In this document: in pieces, positions 7,691-15,444 of the stretch
Position numbering within the stretch: position 1 is the first letter of the stretch
Layout: the number at the start of each line of letters is the position of its first letter
From: Comamonas sp. KCTC 72670
Lineage (GTDB): Bacteria; Myxococcota; Myxococcia; Myxococcales; Myxococcaceae
NCBI GenBank assembly: GCA_014656495.1
Contig: BNCN01000007.1
Location: 124,001-188,000, forward strand
Direction of reading: 5' to 3'
DNA: 64,000 nt
The notes under the pieces: generated by a model
What the model was told of the DNA's origin: nothing
Seen by the model: only the letters and a program-made list of their open reading frames with translations
Database searches by the model: none
Made by a program: the position numbers and the translations under genes

Positions 7691-10201
7691 ATGAGCCTCG
7701 AACTCTTCGAGGAGCACCTGAATGAAGCCGCGTTCCTGTGGCATCAGCGCGAGCACACACGCCTCTCTCCCCGGCACACGCCGGACGATGTGGAGGCACT
7801 CGAATGGCGACTCCTCCGACACGTCGACGGACTGGTCCTTGCCGGAGCGAGTACCGCCGAACGGAAGCTCATTCCCCTGCTGGAAGAGGGCGACGCAGAA
7901 GCCGCTTCGGTGGCCACGCTCGTCCTGCTCTCTCCCGACGTGTGGAAGCCCGAAGCGGTGCTGTCCACATTGAAGAACGGGGACCTCGAACACCGTGACG
8001 CCATTGGGCATGCACTCCGTGCTCGCCCTTGCGAAGAGCTCAAGGCACCGCTGTATCAATTGCTCGGAGACAGCCCGCAGGAGCTCCAGGCACTGCTGCT
8101 GGACGTCCTCGCCGACTGGTGCGCGCTTTCGCCCACGCAGGTGGAACCATTCCTCACCGGAGGGGCGCCAGTGGCACGGGCGGCGGCCCTGCGCGCCGCG
8201 AGTCGCCTGACGGCTCCCACCCTGGCCTCACGCGTCGCGGACAGCCTGGCCTCAGGGGACGTCGACGTCCAGTGGGAGGCAATCGTCACCGGGCTCTCCC
8301 TGGGAGTCGAAGGAGCATGGGCGATGTGCCGCCAACTCGCGACCCGCCAGGAGCCAAGGAGCGCCAACGCGAGGCTGATGCTTGCGTTCGGTGGCAGGCC
8401 ACCCGACCAGCACCTGCTCATGGACGCCCTGACCAGGCCGGAGCCCCTCACGCTCCGGAAGCAGACACTCTGGGCGCTGGGGTTCAGTGGCAGCAGGGAT
8501 GCCGTGTCGGCCGTCATTCCACTGATGTCGTCCCAGGAGCCCCTCATGGACAGGCTCGCGGGCGAAGCCTTCAGCGCCATCACAGGGCGGAGATTGGATG
8601 ACACCTGGACCCGCGACGACGATGACGATGCGCCTGAAGACGATCGCATCTCCCTCACGGAGTCCTGGCTTCCCCGCCCACGCCCCGACCGCGTCGCGGA
8701 CTGGTGGAACCAAAACCAGTCACGGTTTTCCCCAAGCGTGCGCTACTTGGATGGACTCCCGTGCTCGCCAGTGCGGCTGCGCGAATCGTTCGAACAAGGC
8801 ACCATGCGCAGGCGCGAGGCCCTCGCAGTAGAGCTCCGTATTCGAAGCCGGGGTGCGTGGAATCCTCCACTGCGGGCTTTCCTGCAAGTCCAGCACCGCG
8901 ACCTTTCACGGCTGCGCGCGCTGGAGTCCCGCATGAAGGACGCGCCCTTCGAAACGCTCACGCGAGCAGGAGCACCGCCAGCCCCCCTACCGACATCCCC
9001 CGAAAGGGCGTCACGCCCTCTGGCTGTGCATCCCGACGCCGAGTCCTCCGTGGTCACCGCGATGGGAATGGTCTCCTCCCTGGCGCTCGGCGTGGTGGCG
9101 AGTTGCGCCGCAGCCAGGGCGGGACTGGTTCATGCGACGGAGCTCGAGGGCTGCGAGGCGCTGGACCCGTCCGACGGCCAGTCTTATCCCGTGCGCGGCC
9201 ACGCCATCGCGGCGCTTACGCGTGGATTCAACGGGCTGGGGCGACTTGCCCGCCTGGGCGAGGCCGCGCTGCGAGAGCTGCGGGACCTGGGCCGGACTGG
9301 TGGAAAACGGCGAACCGGCCTGTACGTGGCGCTGCCGAGCGGTGCACACGCTTCCGCGCACGAGCGACTCATCGCTACCGAGGACGCGCTTGAGGACGAC
9401 GCTGATGAACCGCCTCGCGCCGCGGCCCAACTGGCCTCCCGTATCAGTGAGGAGCTGCTGCCCCTGCTGGTACGGCTCACGGGGCTTCACATCCCGCGTG
9501 AACACCAGCGCGTCTTCCCACAGGATGCCCTGGGCTTCCTCCGTGCGCTGACGGAGGCGCAGCAAGCACTCCGCCAGGGACTCCTGGACCGCTGCATCGT
9601 CGGCGGCATCGACAGCCTCGTGGAGCCCGTGCGGCTGCAGGCCCTCAAGGCGCTCGGCTTGCTCAAGGTTCCCAGCCAGCCTTCGCGCATGCTGCCAGGA
9701 GAGGCTGCGGCGTTCCTGGTGCTGGAGCGACACAAGGAGGCGAGACAACACGGGGCGCCAGTGCTCGCGACCTGTGAAGCTATCCGCGCCCCCTCTGTTC
9801 TCGTGGAGAAATGGGAGGGGCCGGCCAAGGCGGGGCGGGCCCTCGCGAACACGCTTGCCGAGACCCTCTCGAGCCTGACAGACCAGGGGCAACGCACCGG
9901 GCAAATCATCGGCGGCCTGAACGGGCACGACCGCCGCGCCTATTCCTGGGGGCATGCGCTCCCCATCCTCGAACCACGCATGCTGGGGCAGCTCCCACTG
10001 TGGTCGCCAGCGGAGTCCTTTGGCGAGCTGGGTGCGGCGACCGGGGCCGTGGCTGTCTGCATGGCCGTGCGAGACTTCGCTAGAGGAGCCACCGCCTCCC
10101 CCCATTCTCTCGTGTGGCTCATGGGAGACGAGGGCGACTCTGGCTCCTTTTATGTCAGGACGACACTCCAACAACGCATGTCAGAGGGAGAGCACGCATG
10201 A
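7691..10201 (+). CDS. HEAT-repeat (TIGR02270-like) protein fused to a ketosynthase-like domain, T6SS-associated
   Basis: This 836-residue protein has two parts. Residues about 1-400 are alpha-helical HEAT-like repeats resembling TIGR02270, a family common in Myxococcus and near T6SS genes. Residues about 450-836 resemble a beta-ketoacyl synthase/thiolase fold: AMGMVSSLALG at the start, then QGLLDRCIVGGIDSLVEP, then LPGEAAAFLVLER, GGLNGHDRRAYSWG and PAESFGELGAATGAVAVC. The segment where the nucleophilic cysteine should sit (HIPREHQRVFPQDALGF) has none, so the fold is probably non-catalytic. Ketosynthase-like proteins of this kind recur in T6SS effector clusters. I infer an adaptor or loading role for the nuclease encoded next, whose start codon overlaps this stop (ATGA). 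The fusion call is firm by motif; the function is inference. Confidence 0.75.
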   Translation: MSLELFEEHLNEAAFLWHQREHTRLSPRHTPDDVEALEWRLLRHVDGLVLAGASTAERKLIPLLEEGDAEAASVATLVLLSPDVWKPEAVLSTLKNGDLEHRDAIGHALRARPCEELKAPLYQLLGDSPQELQALLLDVLADWCALSPTQVEPFLTGGAPVARAAALRAASRLTAPTLASRVADSLASGDVDVQWEAIVTGLSLGVEGAWAMCRQLATRQEPRSANARLMLAFGGRPPDQHLLMDALTRPEPLTLRKQTLWALGFSGSRDAVSAVIPLMSSQEPLMDRLAGEAFSAITGRRLDDTWTRDDDDDAPEDDRISLTESWLPRPRPDRVADWWNQNQSRFSPSVRYLDGLPCSPVRLRESFEQGTMRRREALAVELRIRSRGAWNPPLRAFLQVQHRDLSRLRALESRMKDAPFETLTRAGAPPAPLPTSPERASRPLAVHPDAESSVVTAMGMVSSLALGVVASCAAARAGLVHATELEGCEALDPSDGQSYPVRGHAIAALTRGFNGLGRLARLGEAALRELRDLGRTGGKRRTGLYVALPSGAHASAHERLIATEDALEDDADEPPRAAAQLASRISEELLPLLVRLTGLHIPREHQRVFPQDALGFLRALTEAQQALRQGLLDRCIVGGIDSLVEPVRLQALKALGLLKVPSQPSRMLPGEAAAFLVLERHKEARQHGAPVLATCEAIRAPSVLVEKWEGPAKAGRALANTLAETLSSLTDQGQRTGQIIGGLNGHDRRAYSWGHALPILEPRMLGQLPLWSPAESFGELGAATGAVAVCMAVRDFARGATASPHSLVWLMGDEGDSGSFYVRTTLQQRMSEGEHA

Positions 10202-10998
10202 GCAGTACAGACGACCACCTCGACATTGAAGAACTCAAGAAGGACGGCCGTAAGGGATGGTTCGTCAAGGAAGCCGACGACATGCCCCAATACAAGAAGT
10301 ACCGCCGGTCTTGCAAAGATGGGGGACGGGGCTTCCTGGGGCCCAATTTCGGCGCGCACCACATCATTCCCCAGGAATCGGTCGAGGGCTCGATCGAGGA
10401 CTTCAAGACGGCCGAGGAGAAACAGCAGATAGAAGACATCAAGTACATCACCCAATACATCCTCAACAATCCCAACAACATGCTCGGACTGCCGACGTTC
10501 TGGTCCTACAACGCCTGGTACGCAGCCGTGCGCCTCCAGTCAGGCGGCCAGGGCGATGTGCCCGCGGAGTACCCAGGGCTCTCGAAGGGATGGATGAACA
10601 GCTATCAGGAGGTGACAAAGGACCGGTGGCGCCAGTGGGGAGAGCGGTTCCTCGCAGGCATCTCCAGGAAGAAGTACAGCCCCGACCCCAGCCATCACCC
10701 CATCCACGCCCCCGTGAGCTGGGGGCACCTCGAGTATAGCAAGCAAGTGAAATCGCGACTGAAGCAGCAGGTCTGGATTCTGCTCAAACGGCAGAAAAGC
10801 AAGCACAAGATCAGCAAGCAGGCCCTCCAGACCATCAGGGGACTGCTCGTGCAAATTGAAACGGCCTTCCATGCCCACCTCACAACTCGGGGCGCCACGA
10901 GCCCCGAACTCTGGGAGCGAAGGAAAGACCCAACCGACTCAGGCTGGTATGGCCCCTACACGATGAGCAACCCCAAAAAGAACCCCATTTGGGGGTAG
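10198..10998 (+). CDS. AHH-family HNH/EndoVII-fold nuclease toxin
   Basis: The 266-residue protein has the hallmark AHH of the family in NFGAHHIIPQES at about residues 55-66. It also has the later NNMLGLPTF and the C-terminal HHPIHAPVSWGHLEYSKQV, which correspond to the N...LP and HxxxH...H..Y elements of AHH nucleases. These are DNase toxins of polymorphic-toxin systems. It starts in a 4-bp ATGA overlap with the upstream adaptor and is followed by two immunity genes, which supports a role as the effector delivered by the PAAR-like protein. It lacks any fused trafficking domain, so delivery would depend on non-covalent loading. The basic C-terminal half fits nucleic-acid binding. Toxicity is inferred, not shown. 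Confidence 0.8.
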   Translation: MSSTDDHLDIEELKKDGRKGWFVKEADDMPQYKKYRRSCKDGGRGFLGPNFGAHHIIPQESVEGSIEDFKTAEEKQQIEDIKYITQYILNNPNNMLGLPTFWSYNAWYAAVRLQSGGQGDVPAEYPGLSKGWMNSYQEVTKDRWRQWGERFLAGISRKKYSPDPSHHPIHAPVSWGHLEYSKQVKSRLKQQVWILLKRQKSKHKISKQALQTIRGLLVQIETAFHAHLTTRGATSPELWERRKDPTDSGWYGPYTMSNPKKNPIWG

Positions 10999-11010
10999 GC
11001 TGGCTCCACC

Positions 11011-11586
11011 ATGCGATACCTCATCGGAGAAGCAGACGCTGGGCGAGGGGCCTGTCAGCTGAAGTCACTCATGGATTTCGAGCGAGACTTCGAGCTCTTC
11101 GACGGGATTTCGCGAACAAGCGACTCCTCGGCGGATGCCTATTTCGAGATGGACGAGGACTTCCCGGATGACATTCGCACGGAGGACTTCATCGTCGAAC
11201 TCACCAGTCTTCTGGTGATCTCAGAGCGGACACGGCAGGCACTCGACGCCACCGGAATGAAGAACAACGAATTCCTCCCGGTGACGATCCTCAATCACAA
11301 GGGTCGCAAGGAGAAAGGCCCCTTCCACATTCTCCATCAAGTGATGCTGCAGGACTGCATCGACTTCGAGAAGACCGTCTGTGAGCGCAATGCCCTCGAC
11401 CCAGACTTGCTCAGCAGCATCAGCCAACTCGCTCTAGACGAGCGCCGCATTGACCCAACGGTCTCTCTATTCCGGATGAAGCACTTCCCCTACGCGCCCA
11501 TGTTCCGCGAAGACCTTGTGGAGAAGATCCGCGCTGCGGGACTGACGGGCATCAAGTTCACGGACCCATCTCTCTTCAAGTACTGA
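11011..11586 (+). CDS. Imm11-family (MXAN_0049-type) immunity protein
   Basis: This acidic 191-residue protein resembles the Imm11 domain (PF07791, named after the Myxococcus MXAN_0049 protein). Recognisable elements are a middle segment with FLPVTILNHKGRKEKGPFHILHQV, then a D-C-I-D stretch, and a C-terminal IRAAGLTGIKFTDPS. Imm11 proteins neutralise partner nuclease toxins. It begins 12 bp after the AHH nuclease gene and precedes a second immunity-type gene, so it is the best candidate for protecting the producer from that nuclease. Its strong negative charge would suit binding the basic toxin. The family call rests on motif resemblance. Confidence 0.75.
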   Translation: MRYLIGEADAGRGACQLKSLMDFERDFELFDGISRTSDSSADAYFEMDEDFPDDIRTEDFIVELTSLLVISERTRQALDATGMKNNEFLPVTILNHKGRKEKGPFHILHQVMLQDCIDFEKTVCERNALDPDLLSSISQLALDERRIDPTVSLFRMKHFPYAPMFREDLVEKIRAAGLTGIKFTDPSLFKY

Positions 11587-11599
11587 CGCGTCCCCGCCC

Positions 11600-12397
11600 A
11601 TGTCCATCCAGGAGTTGCCCGAGGAGATCGCCTCCTACACGCGGATGCTCGCGGAGACCGCCTCCGACAAGCTCCCGAGCCAACACCTCGGCGGCCTCTG
11701 CTTGAAGCTGTCGCACCAGTACCGCGCCTTGGGCATCAGCCTCCTGCTCAGGGAGGCGAACATCGACATGTTCTTCCATTGGCTCATTCAGTCCGCTCTG
11801 GCGCGCCAATACTTCCTGGAGCGATGCCAGTCAGAAGGGAACTTCGCGTCGCCCCACCGCCGCGCCAGCGCCGTCGGCCCCTTTTTTGACGCGGTCACTG
11901 CCGCCCAGTGGAAGCTGGCCCGGAAGATCGCCACGCTTGCGGCGGACATCCACCTTCAGGGTGAGGAGTACGAAGACGACTTCGCCTATGCCCGCTTCCT
12001 GCACCTGTTCACGAACTTCGAGGCATTGGACACGACCGGGCTCAACGACGCGCTCAATCAGTTCGAGAAGGCGCTCGAAGGCGGCATGAGCGTCCGGCTG
12101 GATCTGTGCCGCGCGCTCCTGGACAAGGACCAGGACGCGTTCGATGCATCCTTCGACGGCCTCCTCGTTGACCATGAGCTGCAGATGAAGAAGCAGCAGA
12201 AGTCCATCCTCGCGCGTGACGCCACCTTCGAGCCCAACCGGCAAGTCATGGTCGAGGGTCTCGCCCTCCTCCAGATCGCCGGCCGGATCGGGCTTCAGAC
12301 ACAGTCGGAGTATCGGTTCTGCCCGGGCCTCGTGCGACGCGTCGACCACGCGCCCTACAAGCCGCTGGCCTTCCCGCTCATTCCGCTGGAGGAATAG
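11600..12397 (+). CDS. Imm49-like immunity protein
   Basis: The 265-residue, mainly helical protein resembles the Imm49 family of polymorphic-toxin immunity proteins. The supporting segment is the C-terminal block RQVMVEGLALLQIAGRIGLQ followed by a short tail, after a helical region with several acidic patches. It is the last gene of the cassette, 13 bp after the Imm11 gene. Two different immunity families behind one nuclease may mean dual protection, or that one is an orphan retained from an earlier effector at the same spot. The ORF and operon position are certain; the family is moderately supported. Confidence 0.65.
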   Translation: MSIQELPEEIASYTRMLAETASDKLPSQHLGGLCLKLSHQYRALGISLLLREANIDMFFHWLIQSALARQYFLERCQSEGNFASPHRRASAVGPFFDAVTAAQWKLARKIATLAADIHLQGEEYEDDFAYARFLHLFTNFEALDTTGLNDALNQFEKALEGGMSVRLDLCRALLDKDQDAFDASFDGLLVDHELQMKKQQKSILARDATFEPNRQVMVEGLALLQIAGRIGLQTQSEYRFCPGLVRRVDHAPYKPLAFPLIPLEE

Positions 12398-12468
12398 CCT
12401 CCGTCGTGGGCAGCAACGCAAAGGCCACCGCACGGTGACCCTTCCCAGGTGACAGGCCCCTACCCAAT

Positions 12469-12575
12469 CTCCCGTCAACCACCCCATTGTCCAGCATGCG
12501 GTATAGAGCCGCCCCGAAGCGCTGCTTCCCGGGGCGTCGCGTCCGAATCGGTTGCATGGACACCGGGCGAGCAGG
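12469..12575 (+). repeat. Left copy of an island-flanking direct repeat (tRNA-leader-like)
   Basis: This stretch is nearly identical to 25044-25172, with about 25 bases missing near its 5' end. Shared landmarks are CGTCAACCACCCCA, GGTATAGAGCCGCCCCGAAG, GCTGCTTCCCGGGGCG and GGTTGCATGGACACCGGGCG. It contains a hairpin (GCCCCG...CGGGGC). The right copy is the promoter and leader of a tRNA-Met gene. Here the -35/-10 spacing is destroyed and no tRNA follows, so this looks like a decayed duplicate. The 270-bp gap between the Imm49 and kinase genes holds nothing else I recognise. Confidence 0.85.
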
Positions 12576-12667
12576 CCCAGTTTGAGCCTTACCGTCTGAA
12601 ATGACGGTCCACACGAAGTGCGGGAGCGCCACGGAATCGTGGCAGGCTCACCCATCCCTCTCATGCG

Positions 12668-13681
12668 CTAGAAGCTCGTGAAATCAATCTGCAGGACGGG
12701 CGTGTCCGCTTCGATGTCGCGCCGGAACCGCCCCCACCGGTCGAGCGTGCTCTCGTCGAGCACGGCCGGGTCGCGATACTGATGGAACAGCGCGTAATTC
12801 ATCGAGCGCTGGAGCGCGAGCAGGTCCGGCACGGCCGCGAGCCACTCGCGGTCCATCCGTCGGAGCTCCCGATACCCTTCGAGGAACGGCCCCAGGAACG
12901 CAGCGACCGCTTCGTCGCGCGCCTCTCGCTCCTCGCCTCGCGCGATGTAGAAGAGGAGGACCGCGATGTCCTTGACGAACCACGCGTACTCGCAGTTGTC
13001 GAAGTCGAACGCGGTGATCTTCCCTTCGGCGAAGCAGAAGTTGTGCATGTGGAGGTCGGCGTGGATCAGCCCGTAGCTCTCCGGTGTTCGCGGTAGCTGG
13101 TTCAATCGCGCGATGATCGCCGCGGTGCGCTCGCGAACGAGCTTCTCCTCGGGAGGCGCGAACCGGTCGATGTCGACCACGTCGTACTCATGCCACTCCT
13201 GGCGCTTGAGCCTGGGGCTCGAAGGCGCGTAGGTCTGGGCGCGGTTGTGGAGCCGCGCGAACAGCCGGCCCATGTCCCGGAACAGGGGGGCCTTCCAGTA
13301 GCGCTCCTTGAGCGGAGGCGCGTCGTCGAAGACGATGCCCGGCGCGCGCTCGAACGCGGTGACGACGAAGTAGCCGCCGGGCTCGCGATCTTCGATCCGC
13401 TCCACGAACTGCCCCGAATCGGAGAGGATCGGCGAGGCGATGGGGATGCGCGCGGCGGCCAGGTAGCGAACGAACTCGACCTCCCCCAGCGTGTAGTCGA
13501 TCGTTCGCCGCGTGCTGTGCGAGATGCGCAAGATGAGGCCCTCGCCGTCGTCGTTCTCCGCCTCGTAGACGAAGTTCTCGAAGGCCGTGAGCTCGGTGAG
13601 CTGCTCGGGTGACAGGCCATACCGGCGCGCGGCCTCATCTCGAATCGGTTCGTGGAAGCGGCGGACGAGCTCTGGATGCAT
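12668..13681 (-). CDS. APH-fold small-molecule/protein kinase, last gene of the peptide-export operon
   Basis: The 337-residue protein is an aminoglycoside-phosphotransferase-type kinase. The Brenner-type catalytic loop GLIHADLHMHNF lies at about residues 204-215 and the metal-binding AFDFDNCEYAW just after it. The N-lobe has the AFENFVYEA strand and a LILRISH segment in place of the lysine strand. Overall it looks most like the SrkA (YihE)/homoserine-kinase-II branch. It begins 8 bp after the 582-aa gene and ends the six-gene operon, with a GAGG ribosome site. Possible roles are self-protection, modification of a partner, or phosphorylation of the exported peptide on Lys, His or Arg, since that peptide has no Ser, Thr or Tyr. 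The kinase fold is firm; the substrate is unknown. Confidence 0.85.
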   Translation of the reverse strand: MHPELVRRFHEPIRDEAARRYGLSPEQLTELTAFENFVYEAENDDGEGLILRISHSTRRTIDYTLGEVEFVRYLAAARIPIASPILSDSGQFVERIEDREPGGYFVVTAFERAPGIVFDDAPPLKERYWKAPLFRDMGRLFARLHNRAQTYAPSSPRLKRQEWHEYDVVDIDRFAPPEEKLVRERTAAIIARLNQLPRTPESYGLIHADLHMHNFCFAEGKITAFDFDNCEYAWFVKDIAVLLFYIARGEEREARDEAVAAFLGPFLEGYRELRRMDREWLAAVPDLLALQRSMNYALFHQYRDPAVLDESTLDRWGRFRRDIEADTPVLQIDFTSF

Positions 13682-13689
13682 TGAATCCT

Positions 13690-15438
13690 CTAGTCCTTCA
13701 ACGTGAGGCTGCCCTCACCGTAGCCCAGCACGGTCGAGGAAGAGTCACTGGTGACCGAGACGCCCAGGCCACGCGCGAGGGTCTCCGCCAACGGGGGGCC
13801 ATTGCGCGGCCGCGTGAACACAGCCAGGTCCATGCCGGTCAGGGGGTGATCCGGGCGCTGGAGCCGCTGGTTCAGCATCGCTTGCTCGCGCTCGACGACG
13901 CGCAGGCACCGGCGCTCAAGGGCGAACGCGCTGGCGGCGACTGCAGCAAGCTCACCGCGGAGGGGCTCCGCCACGACCTTGTCTCCCGGCAGCCCCTGCG
14001 CGAAGAGCTCGGCCAGTCGCCGCTGGCTCGTGGCCTGCTCGGCGGGATCCAGCTCCGCCAGCGCGTCCAGCGAGGTGCCCTGGGGCGTGCCGGGGAACGC
14101 CTCGCCGATGCGCGCGAACAGCCAGCGGCTGAGCTTGATCTCGCGCTGGTAGGTCTCGGCGAGTGGGAAATCGTCCCGGAGCAACGGGTAGCGTGCGACA
14201 TCAATGGGCGCCTCCACGAACTCTTGCAGCGCGGTGCGCGGGAGGTGTCCGGCGAACGCCGCCCGGAGCCGTTCGTGGAGCAGCCCCTGGGTCGCGCCGA
14301 GGAAGCGGACCACCGATTCGACACGCTGCCCGAGCAGGCCGTAATCGAGCGCGGCGTCGAGATCGCCGAGGCGCGCCGCGATGTCGGGCTGGGCGTCGAT
14401 GGGTGCCGGGGCCGCGCCGGTCAACACCTGCATGTATTCGTTGATCAACGCCGGCGGCCCGGCGCACACGCCGTGCGGACCATGGAAGACCGCGTGACGC
14501 TCGGCGTAGTCCATGATCGTCTGCGCGGTGACGGGCTGCTCGGGGGCTTCGCGCACCAGATCGTTGGTGACCAGGCGAACTCCGTCAATCAGTCGGAACA
14601 TGGCCGAGAGCCCATTGTCGAGCTCCCCGTTCAGCACCGGCTGGTTGCCCCGCACCAGGACGTACCCGACCGACGCGAGCGTGCAGACGACCATCATGTG
14701 GAGCTCGCCCGCGGTGAGCACGCCCGGGGTCCGGGGCGGCATGCGCGCGAGGAAGGCCTTGCGGAACTGCTCCGTCAGCGAGAGCAGGTCCGGCCACTGA
14801 CGCGCCATGGCCTTCATGGCGGTCACGTTCATCGGCAGGTCGCTCTGGTACCGGCTCCCCGCGTAGTGGCACTGCTTGCGCACGGTGGGGAGGTCCAGGA
14901 ACAAGGTGCGCGGTGCGACGTTGTTCTCGCCCACTTGCCGGCCGTCACCGTCGAGCGCCGGATGCGCCACGCGGTAGACCGGCACGACCACCTCGAGGTT
15001 CGAGATCTCGAACGCCCGTCCGAACGCCTGTTCGGTCAGCATGGGGCAACGATTGTCGCGGGCGCTGAACGTGAGCGGCTCGCGCCCGGCTGGCACCTCA
15101 CCCAGCCGCTCAGGGAAGGACACCGTGGTGCGGCCCGTGGGCGCATCCGAGACCCGCCTCAACACCCGCTGTTCAATCAAGGTCTCGAGCAGGTCCCGGA
15201 TCTTTTCCCAGGAATGGGGCGCGCCGTCCGACCACGCCATGGCGTCGGAAGCTTGAAATTGCTCGACCTGGATCAGCTTCTCGCCCAGGGGTGCGATGTC
15301 CGGCTCGTCGAAGATGAGCTCCACCTCGCCATAGAAGAGGTGCAGGACCTGCTGGCCATTCCCCGCGTCGAGCCGGTCGTGCGTGAGCCGCCTTCGATTG
15401 GGAATGTAGAGCATCTCATCCGCTTGCAGCTGTGCCAT
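13690..15438 (-). CDS. 582-residue protein of unknown family in the peptide-export operon
   Basis: I do not recognise this family. The protein has no signal peptide or membrane helix and should be cytoplasmic. The first ~100 residues have a strand-rich start (MLYIPNRRRLTH, then VLHLFYGEVELIFDEP) and a helix-turn-like segment (SWEKIRDLLETLIEQRVLRR) that could be a winged-helix or RiPP-recognition-type module. The middle has two cysteine- and histidine-containing segments, NRCPMLTEQ and RKQCHYAG, and a notable HGPHGVCAGPPALINEY motif. The C-terminal third is helical. It sits 6 bp after the outer-membrane factor and 8 bp before the kinase, so it is part of the same transcript. The likeliest jobs are binding or modifying the 14-residue peptide, or immunity; neither is shown by sequence. 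Confidence 0.8.
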   Translation of the reverse strand: MAQLQADEMLYIPNRRRLTHDRLDAGNGQQVLHLFYGEVELIFDEPDIAPLGEKLIQVEQFQASDAMAWSDGAPHSWEKIRDLLETLIEQRVLRRVSDAPTGRTTVSFPERLGEVPAGREPLTFSARDNRCPMLTEQAFGRAFEISNLEVVVPVYRVAHPALDGDGRQVGENNVAPRTLFLDLPTVRKQCHYAGSRYQSDLPMNVTAMKAMARQWPDLLSLTEQFRKAFLARMPPRTPGVLTAGELHMMVVCTLASVGYVLVRGNQPVLNGELDNGLSAMFRLIDGVRLVTNDLVREAPEQPVTAQTIMDYAERHAVFHGPHGVCAGPPALINEYMQVLTGAAPAPIDAQPDIAARLGDLDAALDYGLLGQRVESVVRFLGATQGLLHERLRAAFAGHLPRTALQEFVEAPIDVARYPLLRDDFPLAETYQREIKLSRWLFARIGEAFPGTPQGTSLDALAELDPAEQATSQRRLAELFAQGLPGDKVVAEPLRGELAAVAASAFALERRCLRVVEREQAMLNQRLQRPDHPLTGMDLAVFTRPRNGPPLAETLARGLGVSVTSDSSSTVLGYGEGSLTLKD

Positions 15439-15444
15439 GGCTTC

